Origin: Bradyrhizobium murdochi
GTDB lineage: Bacteria > Pseudomonadota > Alphaproteobacteria > Rhizobiales > Xanthobacteraceae
Assembly (NCBI RefSeq): GCF_000472965.1
Contig: NZ_AXAU01000004.1
Coordinates: 137,414 to 201,413 of the forward strand
Direction: 5' to 3'
DNA length: 64,000 bases
Within the stretch, counting starts at the first letter, position 1; each line of letters opens with the position of its first letter. The notes beneath the pieces were generated by a model. It saw only the letters and a program-made list of their open reading frames with translations. It did no database searches and was not told the DNA's origin. Position numbers and translations under genes: made by a program. Positions 25,704 through 33,852 of the stretch are shown here, in pieces.

Positions 25704-28499
25704 ATGGACAGCATCGTAACAGAGGACCGCTCCGGGGCGGATGACCGTTTCGATACCGCGCGGATCACCGCAGCGGTCGATGCGCTGGCCGAAAAACATG
25801 CCGGCCGCGAGGACGTGTTCCGCTCGGCGCTGGCGCAATTGCTCAAGGCCGAGATGATCGCCGCGCGCGCCACCGCGCAGGCCGTGCTCTTGAAGGATCG
25901 TCACGGCCGCCGCTGCGCCGAGCGGCTCTGCTTCATGCAGGACGAAATCATCCGCATCCTCTATGCGGCCGCGACGCGACATCTCTATCGCTCGCACGTG
26001 CCCTCGGGCGCCGAGCGCATGGCGGTCGTCGCCACCGGCGGCTACGGCCGCGGCCTGATGGCGCCGGAATCCGACATCGATCTCTTGTTCATCCTGCCCT
26101 ACAAGCAGACCGCCTGGGGCGAACAGGTCGCCGAAGCCATTCTCTATTGCCTGTGGGACATGGGATTGAAGGTCGGGCACGCCACGCGCTCGGTCGACGA
26201 GTGTATCCGCCAGGCGCGCGGCGACATGACGATCCGCACCGCGATCCTGGAGACGCGGTTCTTGACCGGCGACCGGCCGCTCTATGACGAGCTGGTGGCG
26301 CGGTTCGACAAGGACGTCGTGCAGGGCACGGCTGCCGAATTCGTCACCGCCAAACTCGCGGAGCGCGAGGAGCGCCACCGCCGCGCCGGGCAATCGCGCT
26401 ATCTGGTCGAGCCCAACGTCAAGGACGGCAAGGGCGGCTTGCGCGACCTGCACACGCTATTCTGGATCGCCAAGTACGTCTACCGCGTGCGCGAAACCGG
26501 TGAGTTGGTCGAGCGCGGCGTGTTCGACGCGCAGGAATACCGCACCTTCCGCCGCTGCGCCGATTTCCTGTGGTCGGTGCGCTGCAATTTGCATTTCGTC
26601 TCGGGGCGCGCCGAGGAGCGGCTGTCCTTCGACATGCAGCGCGAGATCGCAGTCCGCCTCGGCTACACCTCGCACCCCGGCATGCAGGATGTCGAACGCT
26701 TCATGAAGCACTACTTCCTGGTGGCGAAGGACGTCGGCGACCTCACCGCGATCCTGTGCGCCAAGCTGGAAGAGGAGCAGGCCAAGCCCGCGCCGGTCCT
26801 GAGCCGGATGGTGGCGCGGCTGCGGCCGGCCCCCAAGCGGCGGCGGGTGCCCGACAGCGACGATTTCATCATCGACAACAACCGCATCAATCTCGCCGCG
26901 CCCGACGTCTTCAAGCACGACCCGGTCAACCTGATCCGCATCTTCCATCTGGCCCAGAAGAACAACCTCGCCTTCCACCCCGACGCAATGCGGACGGTGA
27001 CGCGCTCGCTGAAGCTGGTGAACAGCCAGCTTCGTGAGGATCCGGAAGCCAACCGGCTGTTCATGGAGATCCTGACGTCGAACGATGCCGAGACCGTGCT
27101 GCGGCGGATGAACGAGACCGGCGTGCTCGGTCACTTCATCCGCGCCTTCGGCAAGATCGTGTCGATGATGCAGTTCAACATGTACCACCATTATACGGTG
27201 GACGAGCATCTGATCCGCTGCATCGGCTTCCTGCAGGAGATCGAGCGCGGCGGCAATGACGAGTTCACGGTCGCCAGCGACCTGTTCCGCAAGATCCAGC
27301 CCGAGCATCGCGCGGTGATCTATGTCGCGACCCTGCTGCACGACGTCGCCAAGGGCCGCCCGGAGGATCATTCGATCGCGGGCGCCAGGGTGGCGCGGCG
27401 ACTGTGCCCGCGGCTCGGCTTCAACACCGCCGACACCGAGCTGGTGGCCTGGCTGATCGAGGAACATCTGACAATGTCGACGGTGGCGCAGTCGCGCGAC
27501 CTCTCCGACCGCAAGACGATCGAGAATTTTGCCGCCGTCGTGCAATCCGTCGAGCAGATGAAGCTTCTGACCATCCTGACCACCGCCGACATCCGGGGCG
27601 TTGGCCCCGGGGTGTGGAACGGCTGGAAGGCGCAGTTGTTGCGCACGCTGTATTACGAAACCGAGCCGGTCCTGACGGGCGGCTTCTCGGAAGTGAACCG
27701 CGCCCAGCGCATCGCGCTGGCACAGGCCGAATTCCGCGCCGCCTTCACCGAATGGCCGGAGGAAGAGCTCAATGCCTACATTGCGCGGCATTATCCCGCC
27801 TACTGGCTCAAGGTCGACCTGCAGCGCAAAATCCGCCAGGCGCGTTTCATCCGCGCCAGCGAACAGGCCGGGCATCAGCTCGCGATCAATGTCGGCTTCG
27901 ACGAGGCGCGCGGCGTTACCGAATTGACGATACTGGCCACAGACCATCCGTGGCTGCTGTCGATCATCGCAGGCGCCTGTGCTTCCGCCGGCGCCAACAT
28001 CGTCGACGCGCAGATCTACACCACGACCGACGGCCGCGCGCTCGACACCATCGCGATATCAAGGGAATACGACCGCGACGAGGACGAGGGGCGGCGCGCG
28101 ACCCGCATCGGCGAGATGATCGAGCACGTGCTCGAGGGCAAATTGCGGTTGCCCGAAGTGGTGGCGCGCAAGGCCGCCAACCGCGGCAAGGTGCGCGCAT
28201 TCGCGGTCGAGCCCGAGGTCATCATCAACAACCAGTGGTCGGATCGCTATACCGTGATCGAGGTCTCCGGCCTCGATCGCCCGGGCCTCTTGTATCAGCT
28301 CACCACCGCAATCTCGAAGCTCAACCTCAACATCGCCTCCGCCCATGTCGCGACCTTCGGCGAACGCGCCCGCGACGTGTTCTACGTCACCGATTTGCTC
28401 GGCGCCCAGATCAACGCGCCGACCCGGCAGGCCGCGATCAAGAGCGCGCTGCTTCATCTGCTCTCTGCCGAGGACAACGTCGCCAAGCCGGCGGCGTAG
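25704..28499 (+). CDS. glnD: [Protein-PII] uridylyltransferase / uridylyl-removing enzyme
   Basis: This 931-residue nitrogen sensor adds UMP to PII when glutamine is low and removes it when high. The nucleotidyltransferase motif GGYGRGLMAPESDIDLLF spans residues 112-129. The PII-UTase domain follows, then an HD phosphohydrolase domain with HDVAKGRPEDHS near residue 545. Two ACT domains (about 732-810 and 849-925) bind glutamine. The ATG at 25704 with GGGGAG upstream is chosen over an open extension reaching 25512. PII genes are not nearby. Confidence 0.96.
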   Translation: MDSIVTEDRSGADDRFDTARITAAVDALAEKHAGREDVFRSALAQLLKAEMIAARATAQAVLLKDRHGRRCAERLCFMQDEIIRILYAAATRHLYRSHVPSGAERMAVVATGGYGRGLMAPESDIDLLFILPYKQTAWGEQVAEAILYCLWDMGLKVGHATRSVDECIRQARGDMTIRTAILETRFLTGDRPLYDELVARFDKDVVQGTAAEFVTAKLAEREERHRRAGQSRYLVEPNVKDGKGGLRDLHTLFWIAKYVYRVRETGELVERGVFDAQEYRTFRRCADFLWSVRCNLHFVSGRAEERLSFDMQREIAVRLGYTSHPGMQDVERFMKHYFLVAKDVGDLTAILCAKLEEEQAKPAPVLSRMVARLRPAPKRRRVPDSDDFIIDNNRINLAAPDVFKHDPVNLIRIFHLAQKNNLAFHPDAMRTVTRSLKLVNSQLREDPEANRLFMEILTSNDAETVLRRMNETGVLGHFIRAFGKIVSMMQFNMYHHYTVDEHLIRCIGFLQEIERGGNDEFTVASDLFRKIQPEHRAVIYVATLLHDVAKGRPEDHSIAGARVARRLCPRLGFNTADTELVAWLIEEHLTMSTVAQSRDLSDRKTIENFAAVVQSVEQMKLLTILTTADIRGVGPGVWNGWKAQLLRTLYYETEPVLTGGFSEVNRAQRIALAQAEFRAAFTEWPEEELNAYIARHYPAYWLKVDLQRKIRQARFIRASEQAGHQLAINVGFDEARGVTELTILATDHPWLLSIIAGACASAGANIVDAQIYTTTDGRALDTIAISREYDRDEDEGRRATRIGEMIEHVLEGKLRLPEVVARKAANRGKVRAFAVEPEVIINNQWSDRYTVIEVSGLDRPGLLYQLTTAISKLNLNIASAHVATFGERARDVFYVTDLLGAQINAPTRQAAIKSALLHLLSAEDNVAKPAA

Positions 28500-28512
28500 G
28501 GTTCTTTCAGTC

Positions 28513-28598
28513 CCGTAGGATGGGTGGAGCGAAGCGATACCCATCAATCATGTGGAGAGACAGTGATGGGTTTCGCTGCGCTCTACCCATCCTACGGA
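28513..28598. repeat. Intergenic hairpin repeat, family E (single copy here)
   Basis: CCGTAGGATGGGTGGAGCGAAGCGATACCCATCA at the left pairs with TGATGGGTTTCGCTGCGCTCTACCCATCCTACGG at the right around a 20-base loop. It sits directly after glnD and may terminate or stabilise its message. It has the same overall architecture as the other repeat families but an unrelated sequence. Confidence 0.75.
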
Positions 28599-28620
28599 CT
28601 CGCGCCGCCTCCTCGCAAGT

Positions 28621-28884
28621 CTAGTTGGTCCGTTCTGCCGCAGCCCGAGCGTGAGACTCGAGCGCGGCCAAGCTCGCCGTGACGAAGGTAAGATAGCTTG
28701 CCTGCGCAATCAGGACGCCCAGATCGAACAGGTCAAATAGGCGTTCCCACGGGTTCTCTACCGGGACGACGTTTGCTCGCCTGCCTCCATCGATAACGAT
28801 AGGCTGAAACCTGCGGTCGCGGCGATTTGTTGCGGGTTCGATGTCGTCAGAGCAACGGATCAAATGCAAATGTGCTTTCGGCAT
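28621..28884 (-). CDS. Small hypothetical protein
   Basis: This 87-residue frame starts at an ATG with AGGGG about seven bases upstream. It is positioned one base after the stop of another short frame (TGATATG), as in translational coupling. It opens with MPKAHLHLIR, is basic in the middle, and has a weakly amphipathic end rich in Ala. I recognise no domain. Codon use is less GC-biased than in the neighbours, so it may be recently acquired or not a real gene. Confidence 0.4.
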   Translation of the reverse strand: MPKAHLHLIRCSDDIEPATNRRDRRFQPIVIDGGRRANVVPVENPWERLFDLFDLGVLIAQASYLTFVTASLAALESHARAAAERTN

Positions 28885-28885
28885 A

Positions 28886-29089
28886 TCAATCCCCTGAGTT
28901 CGGTCGGTGATCCCCAACGAAGCGGGTTTGACCACGGCGACCGGCCGGCAAGGGGTCAGGTCGTTGGGCCTTTCCGTAATACTCTTCCTGCATGGCAAAA
29001 CCTGCGCTCGGCCGCCATCCGGATAGCCAATCAGCGTAATCGTCGAGGGGGAGCGGACCATTGAACGGAGGTTGATCCAAACATTCCAT
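28886..29089 (-). CDS. Very small hypothetical ORF upstream of the previous one
   Basis: This 67-residue frame from an ATG at 29089 contains the acidic, tryptophan-bearing segment PLPLDDYADWLSGWRPSAGF. It ends one base before the start of the next small ORF. No Shine-Dalgarno is evident and no domain is recognised. An overlapping longer frame in the same region is equally open. The rest of the 360 bp between 28885 and the kinase start at 29247 shows no other gene and should hold the divergent promoters. Confidence 0.25.
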   Translation of the reverse strand: MECLDQPPFNGPLPLDDYADWLSGWRPSAGFAMQEEYYGKAQRPDPLPAGRRGQTRFVGDHRPNSGD

Positions 29090-29246
29090 TCGGTTGGGCG
29101 GATCATACCGAGGTTTAGGATCGCAGTCTGGCCCTCGCCCACGAAAGATCGCGCGCCCGAACGTTAAAGGGCCGCGGATGATCAGCCGATTTTGCCCTCC
29201 GGGCCTGCGAAAAGCTGCTAGTATCCAGCCTGTTAGGAGGGCGGCG

Positions 29247-31067
29247 TTGTCGCCGCTGATGGTCGCGAACACCTGGCGACGCAGCGCCGCTCGCGTTGTC
29301 CGAGTGTCGGTGCTGATGATGCGTAAGCCGACGATAAAGTCCCTGAGCTCGGCCGAGCAATGGTTGCTCGGCAGCATGGCGCTGGCGTTGGGAGCGGTGG
29401 CCGGAATCTGGCTGCTGCTCGGCCCAGTACCGATGGCCGCGCCTCATTTCATTGCGTTCGTGCTGCTGATCGCTTCGCTTGCCGCCTCATTGGTCATGAT
29501 GGGCCTGGTGGGGCGTACCCGCCGGCAGATGGAAGCCGTGCTTGAGGGCCGACTGAGCGCCGAAGCGCGCGCGATCGAGGCGCTGCGCCACAGTGAGGCG
29601 CAATGGAAGGAGGTGTTCGAGCATAACCCGGTGATGTACTTCATGGTCGATGCGACCGGAACCGTGCTGTCCGTCAACACATTCGGCGCCGCACAACTTG
29701 GCTACTCCGTCAGCGAATTGCTCGGGAAATCCGTGCTGAAAGTCTTTCCGGCCGAAGAGCAAAGCGCCGCCCAAAGCAACGTCGCCATATGCCTGGAGAA
29801 TATCGGCCAGACCCACAGTTGGGAGATATGCAAGGTTCGCAAGGACGGCTCAACCCTCTGGGTTCGCGAGAACGCCAAAGCCGTGCGGCTGGACGGCCGA
29901 TTGATCGTCCTGATCGCATGCGAGGACGTCACGGAGCGCAAGCAGGCTGAAAATGCGCTGCGGCAGAGCGAAATGTATTTGGCCAAAGCCCAGCGATTGA
30001 GCCACACCGGCAGCTTCGGCTTGCGCGTCGCCAGCGGCGAACTCATCTGGTCGGAAGAGACGTTCAGAATTTTTGGATTCAAAAGGGCTCCGTCCATCAA
30101 GCTCGCCACCGTCATTCAACGCATTCATCCGGACGATCGCGGACGCGTGCAACGGACCATCGACCGCGCGTCCAGCGCGGGCAAGGACTTCGCACATAGC
30201 TATCGATTGCTGATGCCCGATGGCTCGATCAAGCATGTCCACGCCACCGCACATGCGATGAAGGATGCATCAGGCGGAGTCGAATTCGTTGGGGCGGTAA
30301 CCGATATTACGGCGCGCAAGCGAGCCGAGATGGAATTGCATGAAGCGCAGGCGACGCTTGCGCATGTCAGGCGCGTGACTGCGCTTGGCGAACTTGCTGC
30401 CTCGATCGCCCACGAGGTGAACCAGCCGCTCGCCGCCGTGGTCACCAACGCCGCCGCATGCCGGCGTTGGCTCAACCGCAAGCCTCCCGACCTGAAGGAA
30501 GCGCGCGGGACTGTGGAAGCGATCATCAAGGACGGCAATCGTGCCGGCGAAGTAATCCAGCGGGTCCGCGCGCTCGTGAGCAAGGCAACCGATCAGAGGG
30601 CCGCGCTTCACATTAACGATGTCATCAACGAGGTCATCAGCCTGGTGCAGCATGAGCTGCTCATCCACCAGGTATCGTTGCGGCTGGAGCTCTCCCCCGA
30701 CCTGCCGCTGGTCATCGCCGATCGGGTCCAGTTGCAACAGGTCATTCTCAACCTGGTCATCAATGGCATCGAGGCGATGCAGCCGGTCGCGGACCGGCCG
30801 CGGGAACTGGTGATCCGGACATGCCAGGACGAAACCCGGCAGATCGTGGTGACGGTGAAGGATTGCGGCGTTGGCCTCGCAGCCGAGAACGCTGGCCGGC
30901 TGTTCGACGCCTTCTTCACCACCAAATCCGGCGGCATGGGCATGGGCCTGTCGATCTGCCGCTCCATTATCGGCGCTCATGGCGGACGGCTGTCCGCGTC
31001 CGGAAATGCCGGCCCTGGCGCGACATTCCAGTTTACCCTGCCGGTAACTCAGGAGGGTGCACCGTGA
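29247..31067 (+). CDS. PAS-domain sensor histidine kinase (FixL-like layout, membrane-anchored)
   Basis: This kinase is about 606 residues. A TTG at 29247 is preferred because AGGAGG lies six bases upstream; ATGs at 29316 and 29319 are the alternatives. Two hydrophobic segments (about residues 40-95) anchor it. They are followed by a PAS domain (FEHNPVMYFMVDATGTVLSVN), a PAS_3-type domain (LIWSEETFRIFGF to DITARKRAE), a HisKA domain with H389 in ASIAHEVNQPLAA, and an ATPase domain with NGIEAM and GMGMGLSICRSII. No haem-binding PAS histidine pattern was confirmed. Its stop overlaps the regulator start as GTGA. Confidence 0.9.
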   Translation: MSPLMVANTWRRSAARVVRVSVLMMRKPTIKSLSSAEQWLLGSMALALGAVAGIWLLLGPVPMAAPHFIAFVLLIASLAASLVMMGLVGRTRRQMEAVLEGRLSAEARAIEALRHSEAQWKEVFEHNPVMYFMVDATGTVLSVNTFGAAQLGYSVSELLGKSVLKVFPAEEQSAAQSNVAICLENIGQTHSWEICKVRKDGSTLWVRENAKAVRLDGRLIVLIACEDVTERKQAENALRQSEMYLAKAQRLSHTGSFGLRVASGELIWSEETFRIFGFKRAPSIKLATVIQRIHPDDRGRVQRTIDRASSAGKDFAHSYRLLMPDGSIKHVHATAHAMKDASGGVEFVGAVTDITARKRAEMELHEAQATLAHVRRVTALGELAASIAHEVNQPLAAVVTNAAACRRWLNRKPPDLKEARGTVEAIIKDGNRAGEVIQRVRALVSKATDQRAALHINDVINEVISLVQHELLIHQVSLRLELSPDLPLVIADRVQLQQVILNLVINGIEAMQPVADRPRELVIRTCQDETRQIVVTVKDCGVGLAAENAGRLFDAFFTTKSGGMGMGLSICRSIIGAHGGRLSASGNAGPGATFQFTLPVTQEGAP

Positions 31068-31735
31068 CCGCGCGCCCGGCACCGCCTTCCAGCCTCGCAA
31101 GCGTCGAGGAGCCGGTTGTCTTCGTCATCGACGACGACGCATCGGTACGTGAGGCACTGAGCAATCTCTTCCGGTCCGTGGGATTGCGCGTCGAGGTGTT
31201 CGGTTCGGCTCACGAGTTTCTGCAGTACAAGCTTCCGAATGCTCCCAGTTGCCTGATCCTTGACATCAGGCTGCCCCGACTGAGCGGCCTCGACTTTCAG
31301 GCCGAACTGGCCAAGGCCGACATTCACATTCCGATCATCTTCATGACCGGTCATGGCGATATTCCGATGACGGTTCGCGCAATGAAGGCCGGCGCCGTCG
31401 ATTTTCTGACCAAGCCATTCCGCGATCAGGACATGCTGGATGCCGTAACCGCGGCAATCGAGCGCGACCGCAACAGCCGCGACGAAGCGATGGTTCTCTC
31501 GGAGCTGCACGCGCTTTTCGCGACGCTAACTCCCCGCGAGCGGCAGGTGATGGCGCTGGTGACGTCGGGGCTCATGAACAAGCAGATCGCAGCCGAAATC
31601 GGCCTGGCGGAGATCACCGTGAAAATACATCGCGGGCATATCATGCGGAAAATGGGAGCGAAGTCGTTGCCCGATCTGGTACGGATGGCCGAGCTACTCG
31701 GGATCGGGCCTGCATCCGGCCGGTCGCAAACCTAA
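31064..31735 (+). CDS. FixJ-type response regulator
   Basis: This 223-residue regulator begins with a GTG overlapping the kinase stop, with AGGAGG upstream, so the pair is coupled. The receiver has VIDDD near the N-terminus, the phospho-acceptor Asp in CLILDIRLPRLSG, and KPFRDQ. The C-terminal LuxR-type helix-turn-helix is LTPRERQVMALVTSGLMNKQ then EITVKIHRGHIMRKMG. It resembles FixJ and NodW-type regulators. The target genes cannot be named from this sequence. Confidence 0.92.
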   Translation: MTARPAPPSSLASVEEPVVFVIDDDASVREALSNLFRSVGLRVEVFGSAHEFLQYKLPNAPSCLILDIRLPRLSGLDFQAELAKADIHIPIIFMTGHGDIPMTVRAMKAGAVDFLTKPFRDQDMLDAVTAAIERDRNSRDEAMVLSELHALFATLTPRERQVMALVTSGLMNKQIAAEIGLAEITVKIHRGHIMRKMGAKSLPDLVRMAELLGIGPASGRSQT

Positions 31736-31828
31736 GTATGATTTTCCCTCGCAGATTTGCAGCGCACTCTCCCGAGACGCGGCGGCACAGCAAAAGACAT
31801 CCTCTGGTCGTCTCCAGAAAGAATCGCC

Positions 31829-32215
31829 TTGTCCAATCGGGCCATATCAATCATCGACGACGACGGGTCGGTTCGCGCCGCGACCCATAATCTCGTCAGG
31901 TCGCTTGGTTACGTCGTCCATTCATTTGCATCGGCCGAGGAGTTCCTGCAATCGCCGCATCTGAATGACACTTCGTGCGTGATAACGGATGTCAGAATGC
32001 CCGCCATGAGCGGGCTCGAGCTGCAAGCTCATCTGCTCGCCACCGGCCATCGCTTTCCCTTCATCTTCGTCACGGCCTTTTCGGTCGAAAGCGACCGCGC
32101 ACGCGCCATGAAGGCGGGAGCAACCTGCTTTTTGAGCAAGCCGTGCGACGGGGAAACGCTGATCAAATGCCTCGAGGCCGCGCTGGCGCCAAATGGCGAG
32201 GCCGCAACCAAATGA
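31829..32215 (+). CDS. Single-domain response regulator receiver protein
   Basis: This 128-residue receiver has no output domain. The acidic pocket is IIDDDGS, the acceptor Asp is in CVITDVRMPAMSGLEL, the Thr is in FVTAF, and the Lys is in FLSKPCDGE. There is no ATG in a sensible place; the TTG at 31829 after AGAAAGAA is the best start. It lies 93 bp after the FixJ-type regulator and may act as a phosphate sink or competitor for the same kinase, as lone receivers often do. Confidence 0.8.
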   Translation: MSNRAISIIDDDGSVRAATHNLVRSLGYVVHSFASAEEFLQSPHLNDTSCVITDVRMPAMSGLELQAHLLATGHRFPFIFVTAFSVESDRARAMKAGATCFLSKPCDGETLIKCLEAALAPNGEAATK

Positions 32216-32227
32216 GCCGATCCGGCC

Positions 32228-32356
32228 CTAGAGCCTTTCGGTTCTGATTGAATCAGAACCGGGCTCAAGATTCTTGTTTTGATGCGTTTTCTTGACGCGA
32301 ACCGGTGTCCACCCCTGATCAAGTCCGGGCCAAGCTTTCGCTGGAAAACGCTCCAG
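32228..32356. repeat. Intergenic hairpin repeat, family A, copy 3
   Basis: The left palindrome (GGTTCTGATTGAATCAGAACC) and the block ATGCGTTTTCTTGACGCGAA, CCGGTGTCCAC match copy 1. An insert of about 23 bp (CCCTGATCAAGTCCGGGCC) then precedes GAAAACGCTCCAGG. The remaining 160 bp up to the next small gene at 32517 shows no gene. Confidence 0.85.
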
Positions 32357-32516
32357 GGCGAGCCAGCATACGTAAGGATGATCTCGCCAAACATCTGGAC
32401 GAATTGCAGATAAGCCCCGACCACGCCAGACTTCGCATTGTCCTTTTGGAAAAGAAGGGCGCAGAGCATCACACATTTTGATCGGCAAAATGGCAATTCC
32501 TCGGAAGGAGGTCGCC

Positions 32517-32681
32517 ATGCGTACAGAACTGCGTTGCACCGAGTGTGACAGCGAAGGCCCCAAAATCATCTCTCTGCGAAATCCAGCGCGCGAGCGCTAT
32601 TGCGGGCGCTTCTGTCTCGACAAGGGCCACGAGAGTTTCATTCGCTGGTTACGGCGTGCCAATACCGAGATTGCGTCATGA
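32517..32681 (+). CDS. Small cysteine-rich (zinc-ribbon-like) protein
   Basis: This 54-residue protein starts at an ATG with a strong AAGGAGG seven bases upstream. It carries CTEC near the N-terminus and YCGRFCLDKGH in the middle, a C-x2-C ... C-x3-C spacing compatible with a zinc ribbon. Its stop overlaps the next gene's start in ATGA. Function is unknown. Tiny zinc proteins of this type can bind nucleic acid or another protein. Confidence 0.55.
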   Translation: MRTELRCTECDSEGPKIISLRNPARERYCGRFCLDKGHESFIRWLRRANTEIAS

Positions 32682-32875
32682 AAAATTGTTGCGGAAATCC
32701 GGAATGCAAACGCCCGTTCGGGCTGGTCCGGCGTAGCTGGTACTTCCAGCAGTTTTGTTCAGCGAAGTGCCGTGAGATCTACAAGCGTCAACTGGAGCGC
32801 AACCGGACCTATTGGAAGTGGCTCTACCAGGTGCCGGAAGCTGCGACGCACAGAGACCATCTATCGTGCCGGTGA
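32678..32875 (+). CDS. Small cysteine-rich protein with paired C-x-C clusters
   Basis: This 65-residue protein is translationally coupled to the preceding ORF by an ATGA overlap. It holds CCGNPEC near the N-terminus and FCSAKC in the middle, a plausible four-cysteine zinc site, then a basic helix (REIYKRQLERNRTYWKWL). The basic helix after a zinc site suggests nucleic-acid binding. I recognise no named family. Confidence 0.55.
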   Translation: MKNCCGNPECKRPFGLVRRSWYFQQFCSAKCREIYKRQLERNRTYWKWLYQVPEAATHRDHLSCR

Positions 32876-32891
32876 TCGCGGAGCAGCCAGC

Positions 32892-33005
32892 ATGGCGACG
32901 GTAAATGCGATGCTGGTGGGCGCATTACTGGCCTGGGGACCCCTGCTGATTGTATTCATCTATATCCTTCGCGACATGCGAAACGCGCCCCGTGACCCCG
33001 ATTGA
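32892..33005 (+). CDS. Possible single-pass membrane micro-protein
   Basis: This 37-residue frame has one clear transmembrane helix (MLVGALLAWGPLLIVFIYIL) and a short charged tail (RDMRNAPRDPD). A CGGAG motif lies about ten bases upstream. It follows the second cysteine-rich ORF by 16 bp and overlaps the 3' end of the convergent alkyltransferase gene by 46 bp. It could be real or a chance frame. Confidence 0.35.
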   Translation: MATVNAMLVGALLAWGPLLIVFIYILRDMRNAPRDPD

Positions 33006-33586
33006 CTTGAAACGGGTGACGCCGCCGAGCGCAACGCGCCCGGCCGATCCGCCTCTCCTGTTCCCGAGTACGCAATTTCCACGCCCTCGTGCTTGAGCAG
33101 CCAGCGCTTGCGCTCCAGCCCGCCGCCGTATTTCACCAGCGAACCATTGGCGCCGATCAGGCGGTGGCAGGGCAGGACCACGCTGATCGGATTCGAACCG
33201 TTGGCATGGCCGACGGCGCGAACGGCGCGCGGCATCCGAAGTTTTGCGGCGAGCGCGCCATAGCTCATCGTCGTCCCTGCCGCGATCTTCGGCAGCGCGT
33301 TCCAGACCTTCTGCTGGAACGGCGTGCCGGCGACGCGCCATTCGATCGCTGCGAGGCGGTCGAGGTCGCCCTTGAAATAGCCGGTCAAGGCGGCGCGCAA
33401 ATCACGCGGCGCCCGCCCGTTGTTCAAATTCACCGCGCCATAATGCAGGCGCAGCAATTGCTTCATGCGCGGCTCATAGTCTTCCCAGTCCAGCGCGCGG
33501 AGCAGGCCGTCCGCATCGGTGACCAATAGCGCCGTGCCGATCGGCGTTGGCAGGCGCTCGAGGTTGAAGTTCTCCGGCATCATCAT
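32960..33586 (-). CDS. ogt: Methylated-DNA--protein-cysteine S-methyltransferase
   Basis: This 208-residue repair protein removes alkyl groups from O6-alkylguanine onto its own cysteine. The active-site loop is VVLPCHRLIG with C140. The helix-turn-helix segment is PKIAAGTTMSYGALAAKL, and the arginine-finger region is AVRAVGHANGSNP. It has an unusual basic C-terminal tail beyond the domain (about residues 172-208). Three ATGs in a row (33586, 33583, 33580) make the exact start uncertain; the third has the best-spaced TAGGGA. Confidence 0.9.
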   Translation of the reverse strand: MMMPENFNLERLPTPIGTALLVTDADGLLRALDWEDYEPRMKQLLRLHYGAVNLNNGRAPRDLRAALTGYFKGDLDRLAAIEWRVAGTPFQQKVWNALPKIAAGTTMSYGALAAKLRMPRAVRAVGHANGSNPISVVLPCHRLIGANGSLVKYGGGLERKRWLLKHEGVEIAYSGTGEADRPGALRSAASPVSSQSGSRGAFRMSRRI

Positions 33587-33852
33587 TCCCTACAAGGATA
33601 TCGGCAAGCGACCCGCACCTTTCACCAGCAACCTACTAGCGTCCACCCGAATTCCGCTGCCGGCTGGGTGCGTGCAGGCGGCGCTCGTGGCGCTCGCCTT
33701 GATGCTGCTCTGGCTGCGTAAGGGCCCTCCCCCCACTACCTTGCATTGGCAAAACCGTTCCGCCACACTCGCTCCCAACGATGACGTCCGGCCTTCCGAA
33801 CGGATGACCGGAACAGGATCATCGGTCGAGATCAAGGGAAGGGAGGAGCTAT

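Noticed and set aside
26457..27947. A 496-codon antisense ORF within glnD
   Set aside because: Long antisense frames are expected in GC-rich codon-biased genes. The sequence is His/Asp/Arg-rich without any recognisable fold.
30821..31735. A 304-residue start for the FixJ-like regulator
   Set aside because: The first 81 codons are a shadow of the kinase gene. The GTG at 31064 has AGGAGG and the coupled GTGA overlap.
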